Shown piece after piece: positions 9,371-16,451 of a DNA stretch of 64,000 nt (positions within the stretch are counted from its first letter, which is position 1; every line of letters starts with the position of its first letter). The DNA comes from Chryseobacterium panacisoli (GTDB lineage: Bacteria; Bacteroidota; Bacteroidia; Flavobacteriales; Weeksellaceae). The translations under genes were made by a program, and so were the position numbers. The stretch lies in contig NZ_VTRU01000001.1 in the NCBI RefSeq assembly GCF_008274625.1, positions 2,232,001 to 2,296,000 on the forward strand. The letters are read 5' to 3'. A model generated the notes under the pieces. The model searched no databases, had not been told where the DNA came from, and worked only from the letters and a program-made list of their open reading frames with translations.

Positions 9371-10087
9371 TTAAATTACACTTTTCAGTACTCTCAGTTT
9401 GTGAGTGTGTTTGTTCATTTCTTTATTGAAAATCCCTGTGGAATCCAAGGTATCAATTCTTACTTTTCCGGAAGCATGAATGATCTTTTGATTATCCAGC
9501 ATAATTCCTACATGGATAATTTTCCCTTCTGCATTTTCAAAGAAAGCAAGGTCTCCGGGCTGTGTTTCTTCTATAAAAGTAAGCGGTTCTCCTACCTCAG
9601 CCTGTTGTGAAGCATCTCTCGGAATTTTAATATTATGAATTTTATAAACCAGTTGAGTAAATCCAGAGCAGTCTACAGCAAAAAAACTTTTACCACCCCA
9701 CAGATAGGGTACATTAAGAAATTCTTTTGCCGTCAGTGCGATACTTTCACGTATATCATGACTTCTTCTTGAAGCAACCACTGGAAATTCCACTTCTGAT
9801 CCCATAGACAATAGTGTCTTCCCATCATTCATTAACACGGAAGAAAAATCTTCAGTAACGACAGTTACTTTTCTGCCTGCCAGCACTTCATCCGTTATCG
9901 GTTTCAGTTGTTTGGTATCCATCCATCCTTCATAGCCGTCATAGTGCATTTTTATTTTGGCCCAATTTTTATCTACTTCCAAAATATCTGCACTTTCTCC
10001 AAACAATATTTCCGTAACAATTTCAGCTCTGTCAGAATTCTCTGCACGAACCGGCGCTACTGTAACAATACAAATTCCTTTATTCAT
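9371..10087 (-). CDS. NlpC/P60 (C40) peptidase with SH3-like domains
   Basis: The 238-residue protein likely cleaves peptidoglycan stem peptides (gamma-D-Glu-diaminopimelate type) and may act in recycling. The N-terminal 115 residues form bacterial SH3-like modules (ILEVDKNWAKIKMHYDGYEGWM). The C-terminal NlpC/P60 domain has the catalytic Cys140 in VDCSGFTQLVYK, then IIHVGIML with the histidine, and HASGKVRID. No signal peptide is seen, so the protein may be cytosolic, as in the YkfC-like recycling enzymes it resembles. It is the first gene of the operon that ends with waaA. Confidence 0.9.
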   Translation of the reverse strand: MNKGICIVTVAPVRAENSDRAEIVTEILFGESADILEVDKNWAKIKMHYDGYEGWMDTKQLKPITDEVLAGRKVTVVTEDFSSVLMNDGKTLLSMGSEVEFPVVASRRSHDIRESIALTAKEFLNVPYLWGGKSFFAVDCSGFTQLVYKIHNIKIPRDASQQAEVGEPLTFIEETQPGDLAFFENAEGKIIHVGIMLDNQKIIHASGKVRIDTLDSTGIFNKEMNKHTHKLRVLKSVI

Positions 10088-10176
10088 TAACTCTCAATTT
10101 AAAGATTGAATAATTTAAAGATAGAAAAAATACAATCTGTATTCCCTTCAAATGTTCTAATCTTTGGATATTTTAA

Positions 10177-10824
10177 TTACTTTCTGCGAAGAAAGTTGAC
10201 TCCATCACGCAAAGGTAAAATAAGATTTTCAAAATCTTCGTCTTTTGCCGCCAAATCATTCAATTCCTGAATAGACTGCGTAGATTTCAGTTTAGGATTT
10301 TCTTCAAGCACTTTCCCGTACCACAAAACATTATCAAACAAAATTACTGTTCCTGACTTGGTGTGGGGTTTTATCAATCTAAAATATTCTGCATAATTTT
10401 CTTTGTCGGCATCCACAAAAATCAGATCGAAAAACTCATCTGTTTCTTTTAAATATTCCTTAGCATCCTGAAGTTTAAAATCAATCTGACTGGCATATTC
10501 ACTCGACTCAAAATACTTTTTCGGCAGATAAGCAAGATCTTCGTTCACATCCAGCGTTGTAATTTTTCCGTCTTTTGCCAATCCTGAGGCAAGACATAGT
10601 GTAGCATATCCTGTGAATGTTCCTATCTCCAAAATACTTTTCGGCTGCAGCATCTGGGAAATAATAGTCAATAACCTTCCCTGCTGGTATCCGGAAATCA
10701 TATGAGGCTGTGTTGTCTTCTGGTAAGTCTCTCTTCTCAGTTTTTTCAGAATTTCGGATTCCGAAGAAGCGTGCGCTTCCAAATATCTGTCCATTTCAGG
10801 ATTCTTTTCTTCAAAAAAACTCAT
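10177..10824 (-). CDS. Class I SAM-dependent O-methyltransferase
   Basis: The 215-residue protein belongs to the catechol/caffeoyl-CoA O-methyltransferase-like family (methyltransferase_3). SAM motif I is ILEIGTFTGYATLCLASGL near residue 60, followed by TTLDVNEDLAYLPKKYF. The metal-binding aspartate motif is FVDADKENYAEYF near 135, and LFDNVLWYGKV follows. Such enzymes methylate catechol-like hydroxyls with a divalent cation; the substrate is unknown. The gene stands alone with its own -7 element 18 bases upstream. Confidence 0.9.
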   Translation of the reverse strand: MSFFEEKNPEMDRYLEAHASSESEILKKLRRETYQKTTQPHMISGYQQGRLLTIISQMLQPKSILEIGTFTGYATLCLASGLAKDGKITTLDVNEDLAYLPKKYFESSEYASQIDFKLQDAKEYLKETDEFFDLIFVDADKENYAEYFRLIKPHTKSGTVILFDNVLWYGKVLEENPKLKSTQSIQELNDLAAKDEDFENLILPLRDGVNFLRRK

Positions 10825-10841
10825 ACCATTTTAATTTAAAA

Positions 10842-10849
10842 CAAATTTA
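10842..10849 (-). promoter_or_regulatory. -7 element of the O-methyltransferase
   Basis: Minus-strand TAAATTTG matches TAnnTTTG, 18 bases before the start codon at 10824. Confidence 0.5.
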
Positions 10850-10889
10850 AGGATTTTAAAGCTAGTTTTTAAATTCAACAAGAAGATAC

Positions 10890-10922
10890 AAAAAAAGAGA
10901 GAAATTAATCCCTCTCTTTTTC
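10890..10922 (-). terminator. Terminator of the cysteine-rich peptide gene
   Basis: On the minus strand AAAAGAGAG and CTCTCTTTT form a stem around a short loop, followed by a run of T. It lies about 35 bases after the peptide stop codon and shows the peptide gene is a separate transcription unit. Confidence 0.7.
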
Positions 10923-10953
10923 TTAGTAATATATAATTTTATGTAAAAAATCA

Positions 10954-11109
10954 TTATACAGCTATACAATATTGTCTTATACCAGCACAAACCCATCCTG
11001 GACAACACTTTGTTTGTGGACTAGTACAAAATATCTGTGGATTACATCCTCTAATAGCACCTTGTACAGTTTTCATTTCTACTCTTGAAAGTTTTTTTGA
11101 ATTTTTCAT
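10954..11109 (-). CDS. Leader-type cysteine-rich secreted peptide (bacteriocin-like, knottin spacing)
   Basis: This 51-residue peptide gene was read directly from the minus strand. The N-terminal half (MKNSKKLSRVEMKTVQGA) matches the double-glycine-type leader of Bacteroidota bacteriocin-like and RiPP precursors, with the basic KKLS, a hydrophobic/acidic helix and a Gly17-Ala18 processing site. The rest has six cysteines at 22, 28, 35, 36, 41 and 48, spaced C-x5-C-x6-CC-x4-C-x6-C, as in inhibitor cystine-knot peptides. It would be exported and cleaved by a C39-peptidase ABC transporter, but no such gene or modifying enzyme lies nearby. It has its own terminator. Coding status is inferred from the leader match; target and activity are unknown. 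Confidence 0.75.
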   Translation of the reverse strand: MKNSKKLSRVEMKTVQGAIRGCNPQIFCTSPQTKCCPGWVCAGIRQYCIAV

Positions 11110-11282
11110 AATTATTTTGTTTAGTATTAATTTCCTACTCTTTAAGATTTTCGGACACCTCTATTTTTATTTCCTTTTAAAGGGATTTAAATATACACAT
11201 TCTTTTGCTAACCAAACAATTATACGTTAATAATTGGTTAAAAATTTAAAAAAAATACATCATACCGGGAAAAACCCCATAT

Positions 11283-11312
11283 AAAATACCGTGAAAATAC
11301 GGATGGTATTTT
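11283..11312. repeat. Dyad overlapping a promoter
   Basis: AAAATACC (11283-11290) and GGTATTTT (11305-11312) are perfect inverted arms, with a nested CCGT/ACGG pair inside. The right arm covers the -7 element at 11307-11314, so it could be an operator or an RNA-independent regulatory site. Confidence 0.5.
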
Positions 11313-11334
11313 TGTGGTATTCGTTATAAGTTTG
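11307..11334 (+). promoter_or_regulatory. Two overlapping plus-strand -7 elements
   Basis: TATTTTTG (11307-11314) and TAAGTTTG (11327-11334) both match TAnnTTTG. They point into the short unit that ends at the terminator at 11536-11568. No good -33 element is seen for either. Confidence 0.4.
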
Positions 11335-11568
11335 CAATGAGAATAAGGGGTAAAAACACTAAGAGAAACAAGATGATTGCAGGAGAGACACAAACTAACC
11401 ATGGGAATCACAAAAAAGTTATGCAGAAAGGCACAACTGATTCTTCTGCAGCAAAAACTAAGAAAGAAATATCCACTTCATTTTTGCTACGAATTATTTC
11501 ACTCCTGAAAAAGGAAGAATTAATTTGATTAAAAATAGATCCCGGCCACCTTCGGGATTTATTTTTTT
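11321..11568 (+). other. Short transcription unit of unknown content
   Basis: A promoter-like site and a terminator bound about 240 bases. Two small frames compete inside: 11337-11528 (63 residues, very basic, starts almost on the promoter) and 11400-11507 (35 residues, starting MGITKKLCRKAQ, with an amphipathic basic helix). Neither has a recognisable family or good ribosome-binding site, so the product may be a small RNA or a small protein. It lies divergently from the cysteine-rich peptide gene. Confidence 0.35.
11536..11568 (+). terminator. Intrinsic terminator of the short unit
   Basis: ATCCCG and CGGGAT form a stem with loop GCCACCTT, followed by TTATTTTTTT. Confidence 0.75.
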
Positions 11569-11941
11569 ATAATACTCTTTCCGCTCAAACTTCATCTGTT
11601 ATTCTATCTGATCAACACTATAATCCCATTCCGGGACCAACATTTTTCCCAACTCCAATTCAAAGGAACTTTTCTGAGTTCATCAGTAAATCTTATCATA
11701 CACATCAATGAAGCAGCCTGAATTATCCTTAAACAGCCTGTTATTCTGCGGGTTCTCATCTTTCCTATCTTCACATTTCAACATTAACAGGTTAAAGTCC
11801 TTGTAAAAAAACAGGATAAACACTTATTCTTAAGCACTTACATAATTATACATTTGATCTAAGTTTCTCAACCATGAAACACTCATACGAGGAGGCCCCC
11901 GAAAATCCTAAAACAGAGTAGGGATATTTTAAAACAACCAC
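11569..11941. other. Intergenic region with one promoter-like site
   Basis: No convincing gene was found in these 373 bases. The only signal is TACATTTG at 11849-11856, a TAnnTTTG element that could drive the gene at 11942 with a leader of about 80 bases. That leader contains a 15-codon frame (ATG at 11873), which is probably chance. Confidence 0.5.
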
Positions 11942-12535
11942 ATGAAAACAAAGACTTTATTTTTAATTGGAGCAATAGTGGGACTTGTTATGATATTTTC
12001 CCAGCTAAAGCCTCAGGAAATGTCTTTTTATAAAGAAAAAGGCAATTACATTGTAGACAACAATTACATCCTTAAAGATGTCAAAAAAATTTCTGATGAA
12101 GACATAAAGAGTTTATTAAAACTACAAAAACTTCACCAGAATAGTTTGGGTACCAATTTTATTATATACAAAATTAACAGACAGTATATCATCCGCGGAT
12201 GCTTAATGAAAGCTAATATCGACTGGAAAAAATATGGTGATCTAAGAGCTAAAGTAGACGGCATCCTGAAAAAATACGGAGCCAAAGAACTTGGAACGGA
12301 TTATTATGCCATTCAAAACAATCAGGTTGCAACAAATGCCGCCCTGCTGAGCCAGAAAGATATTGCTTCTTTAGGTAAACTTACTGTAAGAGGTGCTGAA
12401 GAATACACGATCTGCCCGCCAACTATGGGAAGAAAGAATCTTACCAATGTGATCATAAAATCTTACAAAGTCAATACAGCTATTGATCCAAGAATCAATG
12501 TAAAGCTTAATAGTGTATTGGCCAACTACAAATAA
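11942..12535 (+). CDS. Hypothetical protein with one N-terminal membrane helix
   Basis: The family of this 197-residue protein is not recognised. The N-terminus (KTKTLFLIGAIVGLVMIFS) is a single membrane helix or uncleaved signal. The rest is soluble and mixed helix/strand, with two cysteines (IIRGCLM and YTICPP). It probably faces the periplasm. It has its own promoter-like element and a clear terminator, so it is transcribed alone. It lies in an accessory stretch between the leader-peptide gene and the HTTM pair, but no shared function can be inferred. Confidence 0.7.
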   Translation: MKTKTLFLIGAIVGLVMIFSQLKPQEMSFYKEKGNYIVDNNYILKDVKKISDEDIKSLLKLQKLHQNSLGTNFIIYKINRQYIIRGCLMKANIDWKKYGDLRAKVDGILKKYGAKELGTDYYAIQNNQVATNAALLSQKDIASLGKLTVRGAEEYTICPPTMGRKNLTNVIIKSYKVNTAIDPRINVKLNSVLANYK

Positions 12536-12540
12536 CAGAT

Positions 12541-12575
12541 AAAGGCTGTTTTTATTCTGAAGACAGCCTTTTCTT
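12541..12575 (+). terminator. Terminator after the 12.0-12.5 kb gene
   Basis: AAAGGCTGT and ACAGCCTTT pair around a 13-base loop, followed by TTCTT. Confidence 0.75.
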
Positions 12576-12588
12576 AAATCTTTTTGTC

Positions 12589-13161
12589 ATGAAAAAAAAG
12601 CTTCAGTTATCCGGAATTTTCATTATTCTATTGATTGTGTTCACCATTGGTATGAAGGGAACTTTTGATGGCTACTATGGTTTTTATTATGAAAACAAAA
12701 ACTACGATAAACCTCTGGCATATGTGATATCAGAGAACATTGCCCAATCAAAGCCCATCAATATGTTTACGGCTTATACCGGTTTTGATACAGGATATGG
12801 CTTTTATGCTCCCAATGTTGCCAGTGATTTTGTGATGAGCTTTGAGCTGACAGATAAAAAGGGAAATATACTGGAACAAAAAACGATGCCATATTTCAAA
12901 AGTAAGGAGAGCAGAGTAAGATACACTACAGTCTTTAATATGTTTCTGGATAAAATTTCCGATAAAAACACTTATGACCGCAAATATTATCAGTACCTGG
13001 ATATTATCATCAGACAGATTGCAGCACACGTGATGAAAGAAAATCCTAATGCTGCCAGCATTACTACAAAACTCTATCTGTACGACTACCCTACTATTGC
13101 AGATTTCAAACAGGGCAAAACGAATGAAAATCTTATTCTTATCGATGAATTCAAACATTAA
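12589..13161 (+). CDS. Hypothetical exported protein paired with an HTTM protein
   Basis: The family of this 190-residue protein is not recognised. An N-terminal hydrophobic helix (residues 7-22) anchors or exports it. The next part is rich in Tyr and Phe (GYYGFYYENKNYDKP). The soluble part has no cysteine or familiar motif. The stop codon is followed after only 4 bases by the start of the HTTM-like gene, so the two genes form an operon. In the related mammalian gamma-carboxylase the HTTM unit has a lumenal partner domain. That this exported protein plays a similar part is only a guess from position. Confidence 0.7.
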   Translation: MKKKLQLSGIFIILLIVFTIGMKGTFDGYYGFYYENKNYDKPLAYVISENIAQSKPINMFTAYTGFDTGYGFYAPNVASDFVMSFELTDKKGNILEQKTMPYFKSKESRVRYTTVFNMFLDKISDKNTYDRKYYQYLDIIIRQIAAHVMKENPNAASITTKLYLYDYPTIADFKQGKTNENLILIDEFKH

Positions 13162-13165
13162 AGTG

Positions 13166-14128
13166 ATGAAAAAGCTGAATGTACTTTATACCAAAATTGA
13201 AAACTTCTTTTTCAAAAAGGATAATCAAACAGAATTCTTAAGCTTCTTCCGGGTTGCTATAGGAACCGTCATCCTCTTACAGTTTCTCGCAGTACTACCG
13301 GATTTTGACAAATTATTTTCAAGCAGCAGCATTATCCCGCAGGATATTATGAGCGTTTTCACACCCGACTGGCTGATTACTTTCTCAAAAATCATCACCT
13401 TTTTACAGGGCTTCGGTATTGAAGAAGGTACAACAATTGCCATAACCAAAATATCATTTATTACATTGTGTATTTTGATTATTACCGGTTTTTATTCCAG
13501 AGGTTCGGCACTTCTTTTACTGATACTGCAGATTGCCTTACTCAAGGGAAGTTCTTTCTTTGCGTATGGTGCAGACTTTTTCACAAGCATTTCTTTATTT
13601 TATCTGATACTTTTCCCTGCCGATCATCATTTTTCACTGAGAAATTTTATTTTCAACAGAAAACCTGAAGATCTTAATATTATTCCGGTTAAAAGATTAT
13701 TTCAGATTCATATTTCTATCGCTTATTTCTTTTCCGGACTTGACAAAGCATTGGGGTTCAACTGGTGGAACGGAGAATCTATCTGGAAAGCCATTCATCT
13801 GCCCTATTCCAACAGAGATCTGAATTTTGATTTCAGCTGGCTTACAGAACATTCTTATATCTTAAGTTTCATGGGATGGAGTACCATTATCATCGAGATG
13901 TGCTATCCGTTTTTCATTTGGTACAAACCAACTCAGAAAACATGGCTTTTCCTGACAGTCTCTATGCATATAGGAATTGCACTCGTTCTTAATTTATATT
14001 ACTTTTCAGCCATTATGATCATATGGAATATCACCAACTTTTATTTTGAACAAACCGCTAAAAAAGCAGTTCCTTTTTCAAAGAAAAAAATATCAACTCA
14101 ATATATTCCGAAACAGATTAACTCATAA
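13166..14128 (+). CDS. HTTM-domain (vitamin K-dependent carboxylase-like) membrane protein
   Basis: The 320-residue integral membrane protein has about seven helices and resembles bacterial HTTM proteins, homologues of the membrane part of vitamin K-dependent gamma-carboxylase. The typical features are an N-terminal EFLSFFRVAIGTVILLQF helix, RLFQIHISIAYFFSGLDKALGFNWWNGESIW in the middle, and a C-terminal MHIGIALVLNLYYFSAIMI helix. An open frame extends back to 13049 but lies entirely inside the preceding gene, so ATG 13166 is chosen. Bacterial HTTM proteins are mostly uncharacterised, and some are DoxX-like. Activity is unknown. Confidence 0.75.
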   Translation: MKKLNVLYTKIENFFFKKDNQTEFLSFFRVAIGTVILLQFLAVLPDFDKLFSSSSIIPQDIMSVFTPDWLITFSKIITFLQGFGIEEGTTIAITKISFITLCILIITGFYSRGSALLLLILQIALLKGSSFFAYGADFFTSISLFYLILFPADHHFSLRNFIFNRKPEDLNIIPVKRLFQIHISIAYFFSGLDKALGFNWWNGESIWKAIHLPYSNRDLNFDFSWLTEHSYILSFMGWSTIIIEMCYPFFIWYKPTQKTWLFLTVSMHIGIALVLNLYYFSAIMIIWNITNFYFEQTAKKAVPFSKKKISTQYIPKQINS

Positions 14129-14134
14129 AAAAAC

Positions 14135-14160
14135 AAATCCCGAATTGCTTCGGGATTTAT
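14135..14160. terminator. Bidirectional terminator between HTTM gene and ompA-like gene
   Basis: AAATCCCGAA and TTCGGGATTT form a perfect 10-bp stem with loop TTGC, flanked by A-rich and T-rich tracts. It serves the two convergent genes. Confidence 0.8.
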
Positions 14161-14180
14161 TATTATGTAGGGTTGAGTGA

Positions 14181-15014
14181 TTATTTCTTAGGAGCGATAT
14201 CCATCAGTTTCATAAACTCATCAAGCTTAGGCATAATGATGATTTCCGTTCTTCTGTTTTCTGCTCTGCCAGAAACACTCATGTTTGTCGCTTTCGGATT
14301 GTATTCAGAACGACCTCCTGCTGTAATTCTTGCCGGATCTACTCCAAACTGAGTCTGAAGAACTTTAGCCATAGAAGTACCTCTTAATGCAGAAAGATCC
14401 CAGTTGTCTCTCGGAAGGTTTGGAGAGTTCAATGGAGCATTATCTGTGTTACCTTCGATCAATACTGAATATTTATCATAATCATTGATTACTTTAGCTA
14501 CTTTACCTAACACTTCCTGAGCAGCAGGCAGAATGTTGTAATCTCCTGTTTTATATAACATATTATCTGAAAGAGAGATCATTACCACTCCTTTCAATAC
14601 CTTCACCTGTACATCCTGATCAGATACATTATCTAAAGATCTTTTCAGCTTGTTAGACAATGCCAGGTTCAAGCTGTCATTCTTAGCGTTGTTAGAGATC
14701 AGTTGTTTGATATAAGAATTGGAAGCATTGATTTCACCTACCAGCTTATCAATATTAGCAGAGCTTTTTCCGGTATTGGAAAGACATGCATCAAGTGATG
14801 ATTTTAAAGCATCATGCTGGCTTTTCAGCAAGTTGTTTTCACCAGACAATGCAGAGTTCTGAGACTTCAAATCCTGAATTTCTCTCTGTCTTTCTCCGAT
14901 ATTTTCAATACACTGCTTATAGTTTGAGCTCAAAGCATCATACTGCTTCTTGCTGACACAAGATGTCATTCCCAGCGCCATTGCAGAAACTGCTACAATT
15001 TTTAAAATCTTCAT
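14181..15014 (-). CDS. OmpA-family peptidoglycan-binding lipoprotein
   Basis: The 277-residue protein has a lipoprotein signal with lipobox Cys19 (ALGMTSC). A long coiled-coil follows (residues 25-115, with repeated QDLKSQNSALSGENNLLKSQ type heptads). The OmpA C-terminal domain runs from about 130 to 265, with GNTDNAPL, NWDLSALRGTSMAKVL, and RITAGGRSEYNP through RAENRRTEIII. The Asn-x2-Leu-Ser-x2-Arg pattern binds diaminopimelate in peptidoglycan. It tethers the outer membrane to the wall. It is monocistronic and diverges from tilS. Confidence 0.93.
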   Translation of the reverse strand: MKILKIVAVSAMALGMTSCVSKKQYDALSSNYKQCIENIGERQREIQDLKSQNSALSGENNLLKSQHDALKSSLDACLSNTGKSSANIDKLVGEINASNSYIKQLISNNAKNDSLNLALSNKLKRSLDNVSDQDVQVKVLKGVVMISLSDNMLYKTGDYNILPAAQEVLGKVAKVINDYDKYSVLIEGNTDNAPLNSPNLPRDNWDLSALRGTSMAKVLQTQFGVDPARITAGGRSEYNPKATNMSVSGRAENRRTEIIIMPKLDEFMKLMDIAPKK

Positions 15015-15036
15015 AAATAATCATTTTTAGACTACT

Positions 15037-15044
15037 CAAAGTTA
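15037..15044 (-). promoter_or_regulatory. -7 element of the OmpA-like gene
   Basis: Minus-strand TAACTTTG matches TAnnTTTG, about 23 bases upstream of the start codon at 15014. Confidence 0.55.
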
Positions 15045-15070
15045 GGAAAATTCAATTGAATTATATCGGT

Positions 15071-15078
15071 TATCTTTG
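15071..15078 (+). promoter_or_regulatory. -7 element of tilS-dsbD
   Basis: TATCTTTG matches TAnnTTTG, 23 bases upstream of the tilS ATG. It is back to back with the promoter of the OmpA-like gene. Confidence 0.6.
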
Positions 15079-15101
15079 CATAAAAGAAATTCTCAACATC
15101 C

Positions 15102-16451
15102 ATGTTGGAAAAATCAAGCTTTATAAGTCAATTAAAAAACCTCGTTCACGAACCGGAAAATCATACGTATCTTCTGGCGGTAAGCGGAGGGGCAGACTCT
15201 ATGGTTCTTGCCTCTTTGTTCAGGGATTTAGGGAACAAAATCAAAGGTTCAACATTCCAGTTTCAGGTTGCCCATATCAATTATAAACTTCGTGGTCGTG
15301 ATTCTGATCTGGATCAAAAAACGGTACAGGATTTTTGTGAGAAAAATCATATAAAATTTCATTTGTATGAAGTTTCGGAAAAGGATCAGAAACCTGAAAA
15401 TTCTATTCAGCTTTGGGCTAGGGAACTTCGATATACTTTTTTTAAAGAAATTCAGGAAAAAGAAAAACTGGAATTTCTGGTTACCGCTCATCATCTGAAT
15501 GACCAGCTGGAAACATTCATCATCAACCTTTCCAAGGCTGCCGGCATCAACGGGCTAAGTGGAATTCCATCAAATGACAATTATATTCTCAGGCCGCTTT
15601 TAAATTTTTCAAAAAAAGAAATTTATCATTTTGCTGAGGAACATACAATTGAATTCCGGGAAGATCTGTCAAATAAAAAAAGTGACTATCTGAGGAATAA
15701 GATTAGAAATGAGATTGTTCCGGTATTGATGGAAACCAATGACCATTTTCTGGAAAACTTTAAAAAAAGTTCTTTGTATCTGAATCAAACGAAAGATTTT
15801 GTCCAGAAACAGATTCAGGAAATAGAAAATCGTCTTACGGTATTTAACCAAGACCATAAAATCTTATCAAAGGAAAAGCTGGATCAGGAAAGCGATTTCG
15901 TAAAATTTGAAATTTTAAAAAAATATGGATTCAACCAAGAGGAAGAAATCCCCAAAATTTTTAAAGCCGAAAACAACAGTTCATTTTTTTCAAAAGAATA
16001 TCAGTTGATTGTCAACCGTAATGAACTGATTTTCATCAACAAAGGCAACGAAAAAAAAATCGAAGAGGAAATAGTTCTGATCGATCATTTTGATTTTTCC
16101 GAAAACCCAATCAACATCAATCTCGTAGATTACATTGAAAACATTGATGGAATCAATAAAGGGTTTGAATGGGATTTTGATGTTGACAAACTTCACTTCC
16201 CGCTGCGTTTGAGAAAACAAAAAGAAGGTGACGAGTTGTATCCAACCGGTTTTTCCGGGAAAAAGAAAGTTTCTAAGTTTTTTAGGGACGAAAAATTATC
16301 TATTTTAGCGAGGCAAAAAATCTGGATACTGACTGACAGTGATGATTCTGTACTTGGGATCATCCCCTTCAGACAGGATAGAAGATATGCAAAGAATGAG
16401 AAGACAAAATGGAGTCTCAAAATTTTTAATGAAATGAACAATGAAATTTAG
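15102..16451 (+). CDS. tilS: tRNA(Ile)-lysidine synthetase
   Basis: This essential enzyme converts cytidine 34 of the CAU-anticodon tRNA-Ile to lysidine, so that it reads AUA codons. The 449-residue protein has the PP-loop SGGADS at residues 28-33 and HINYKLRGRDSD near 60. VTAHHLNDQLETFIINL follows near 127, with GINGLSGIP and RPLLNFSKKEI after it. The C-terminal TilS domain contains RLRKQKEGDELYPTGFSGKKKVSKFF. Its end overlaps dsbD by 11 bases, so the two are one operon. Confidence 0.97.
   Translation: MLEKSSFISQLKNLVHEPENHTYLLAVSGGADSMVLASLFRDLGNKIKGSTFQFQVAHINYKLRGRDSDLDQKTVQDFCEKNHIKFHLYEVSEKDQKPENSIQLWARELRYTFFKEIQEKEKLEFLVTAHHLNDQLETFIINLSKAAGINGLSGIPSNDNYILRPLLNFSKKEIYHFAEEHTIEFREDLSNKKSDYLRNKIRNEIVPVLMETNDHFLENFKKSSLYLNQTKDFVQKQIQEIENRLTVFNQDHKILSKEKLDQESDFVKFEILKKYGFNQEEEIPKIFKAENNSSFFSKEYQLIVNRNELIFINKGNEKKIEEEIVLIDHFDFSENPININLVDYIENIDGINKGFEWDFDVDKLHFPLRLRKQKEGDELYPTGFSGKKKVSKFFRDEKLSILARQKIWILTDSDDSVLGIIPFRQDRRYAKNEKTKWSLKIFNEMNNEI

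Noticed and set aside
11337..11528. 63-residue frame in the short plus-strand unit
   Set aside because: Not listed as a gene: its ATG lies almost at the transcription start, composition is simple, and a competing frame exists. Kept only as a transcription unit of unknown content.
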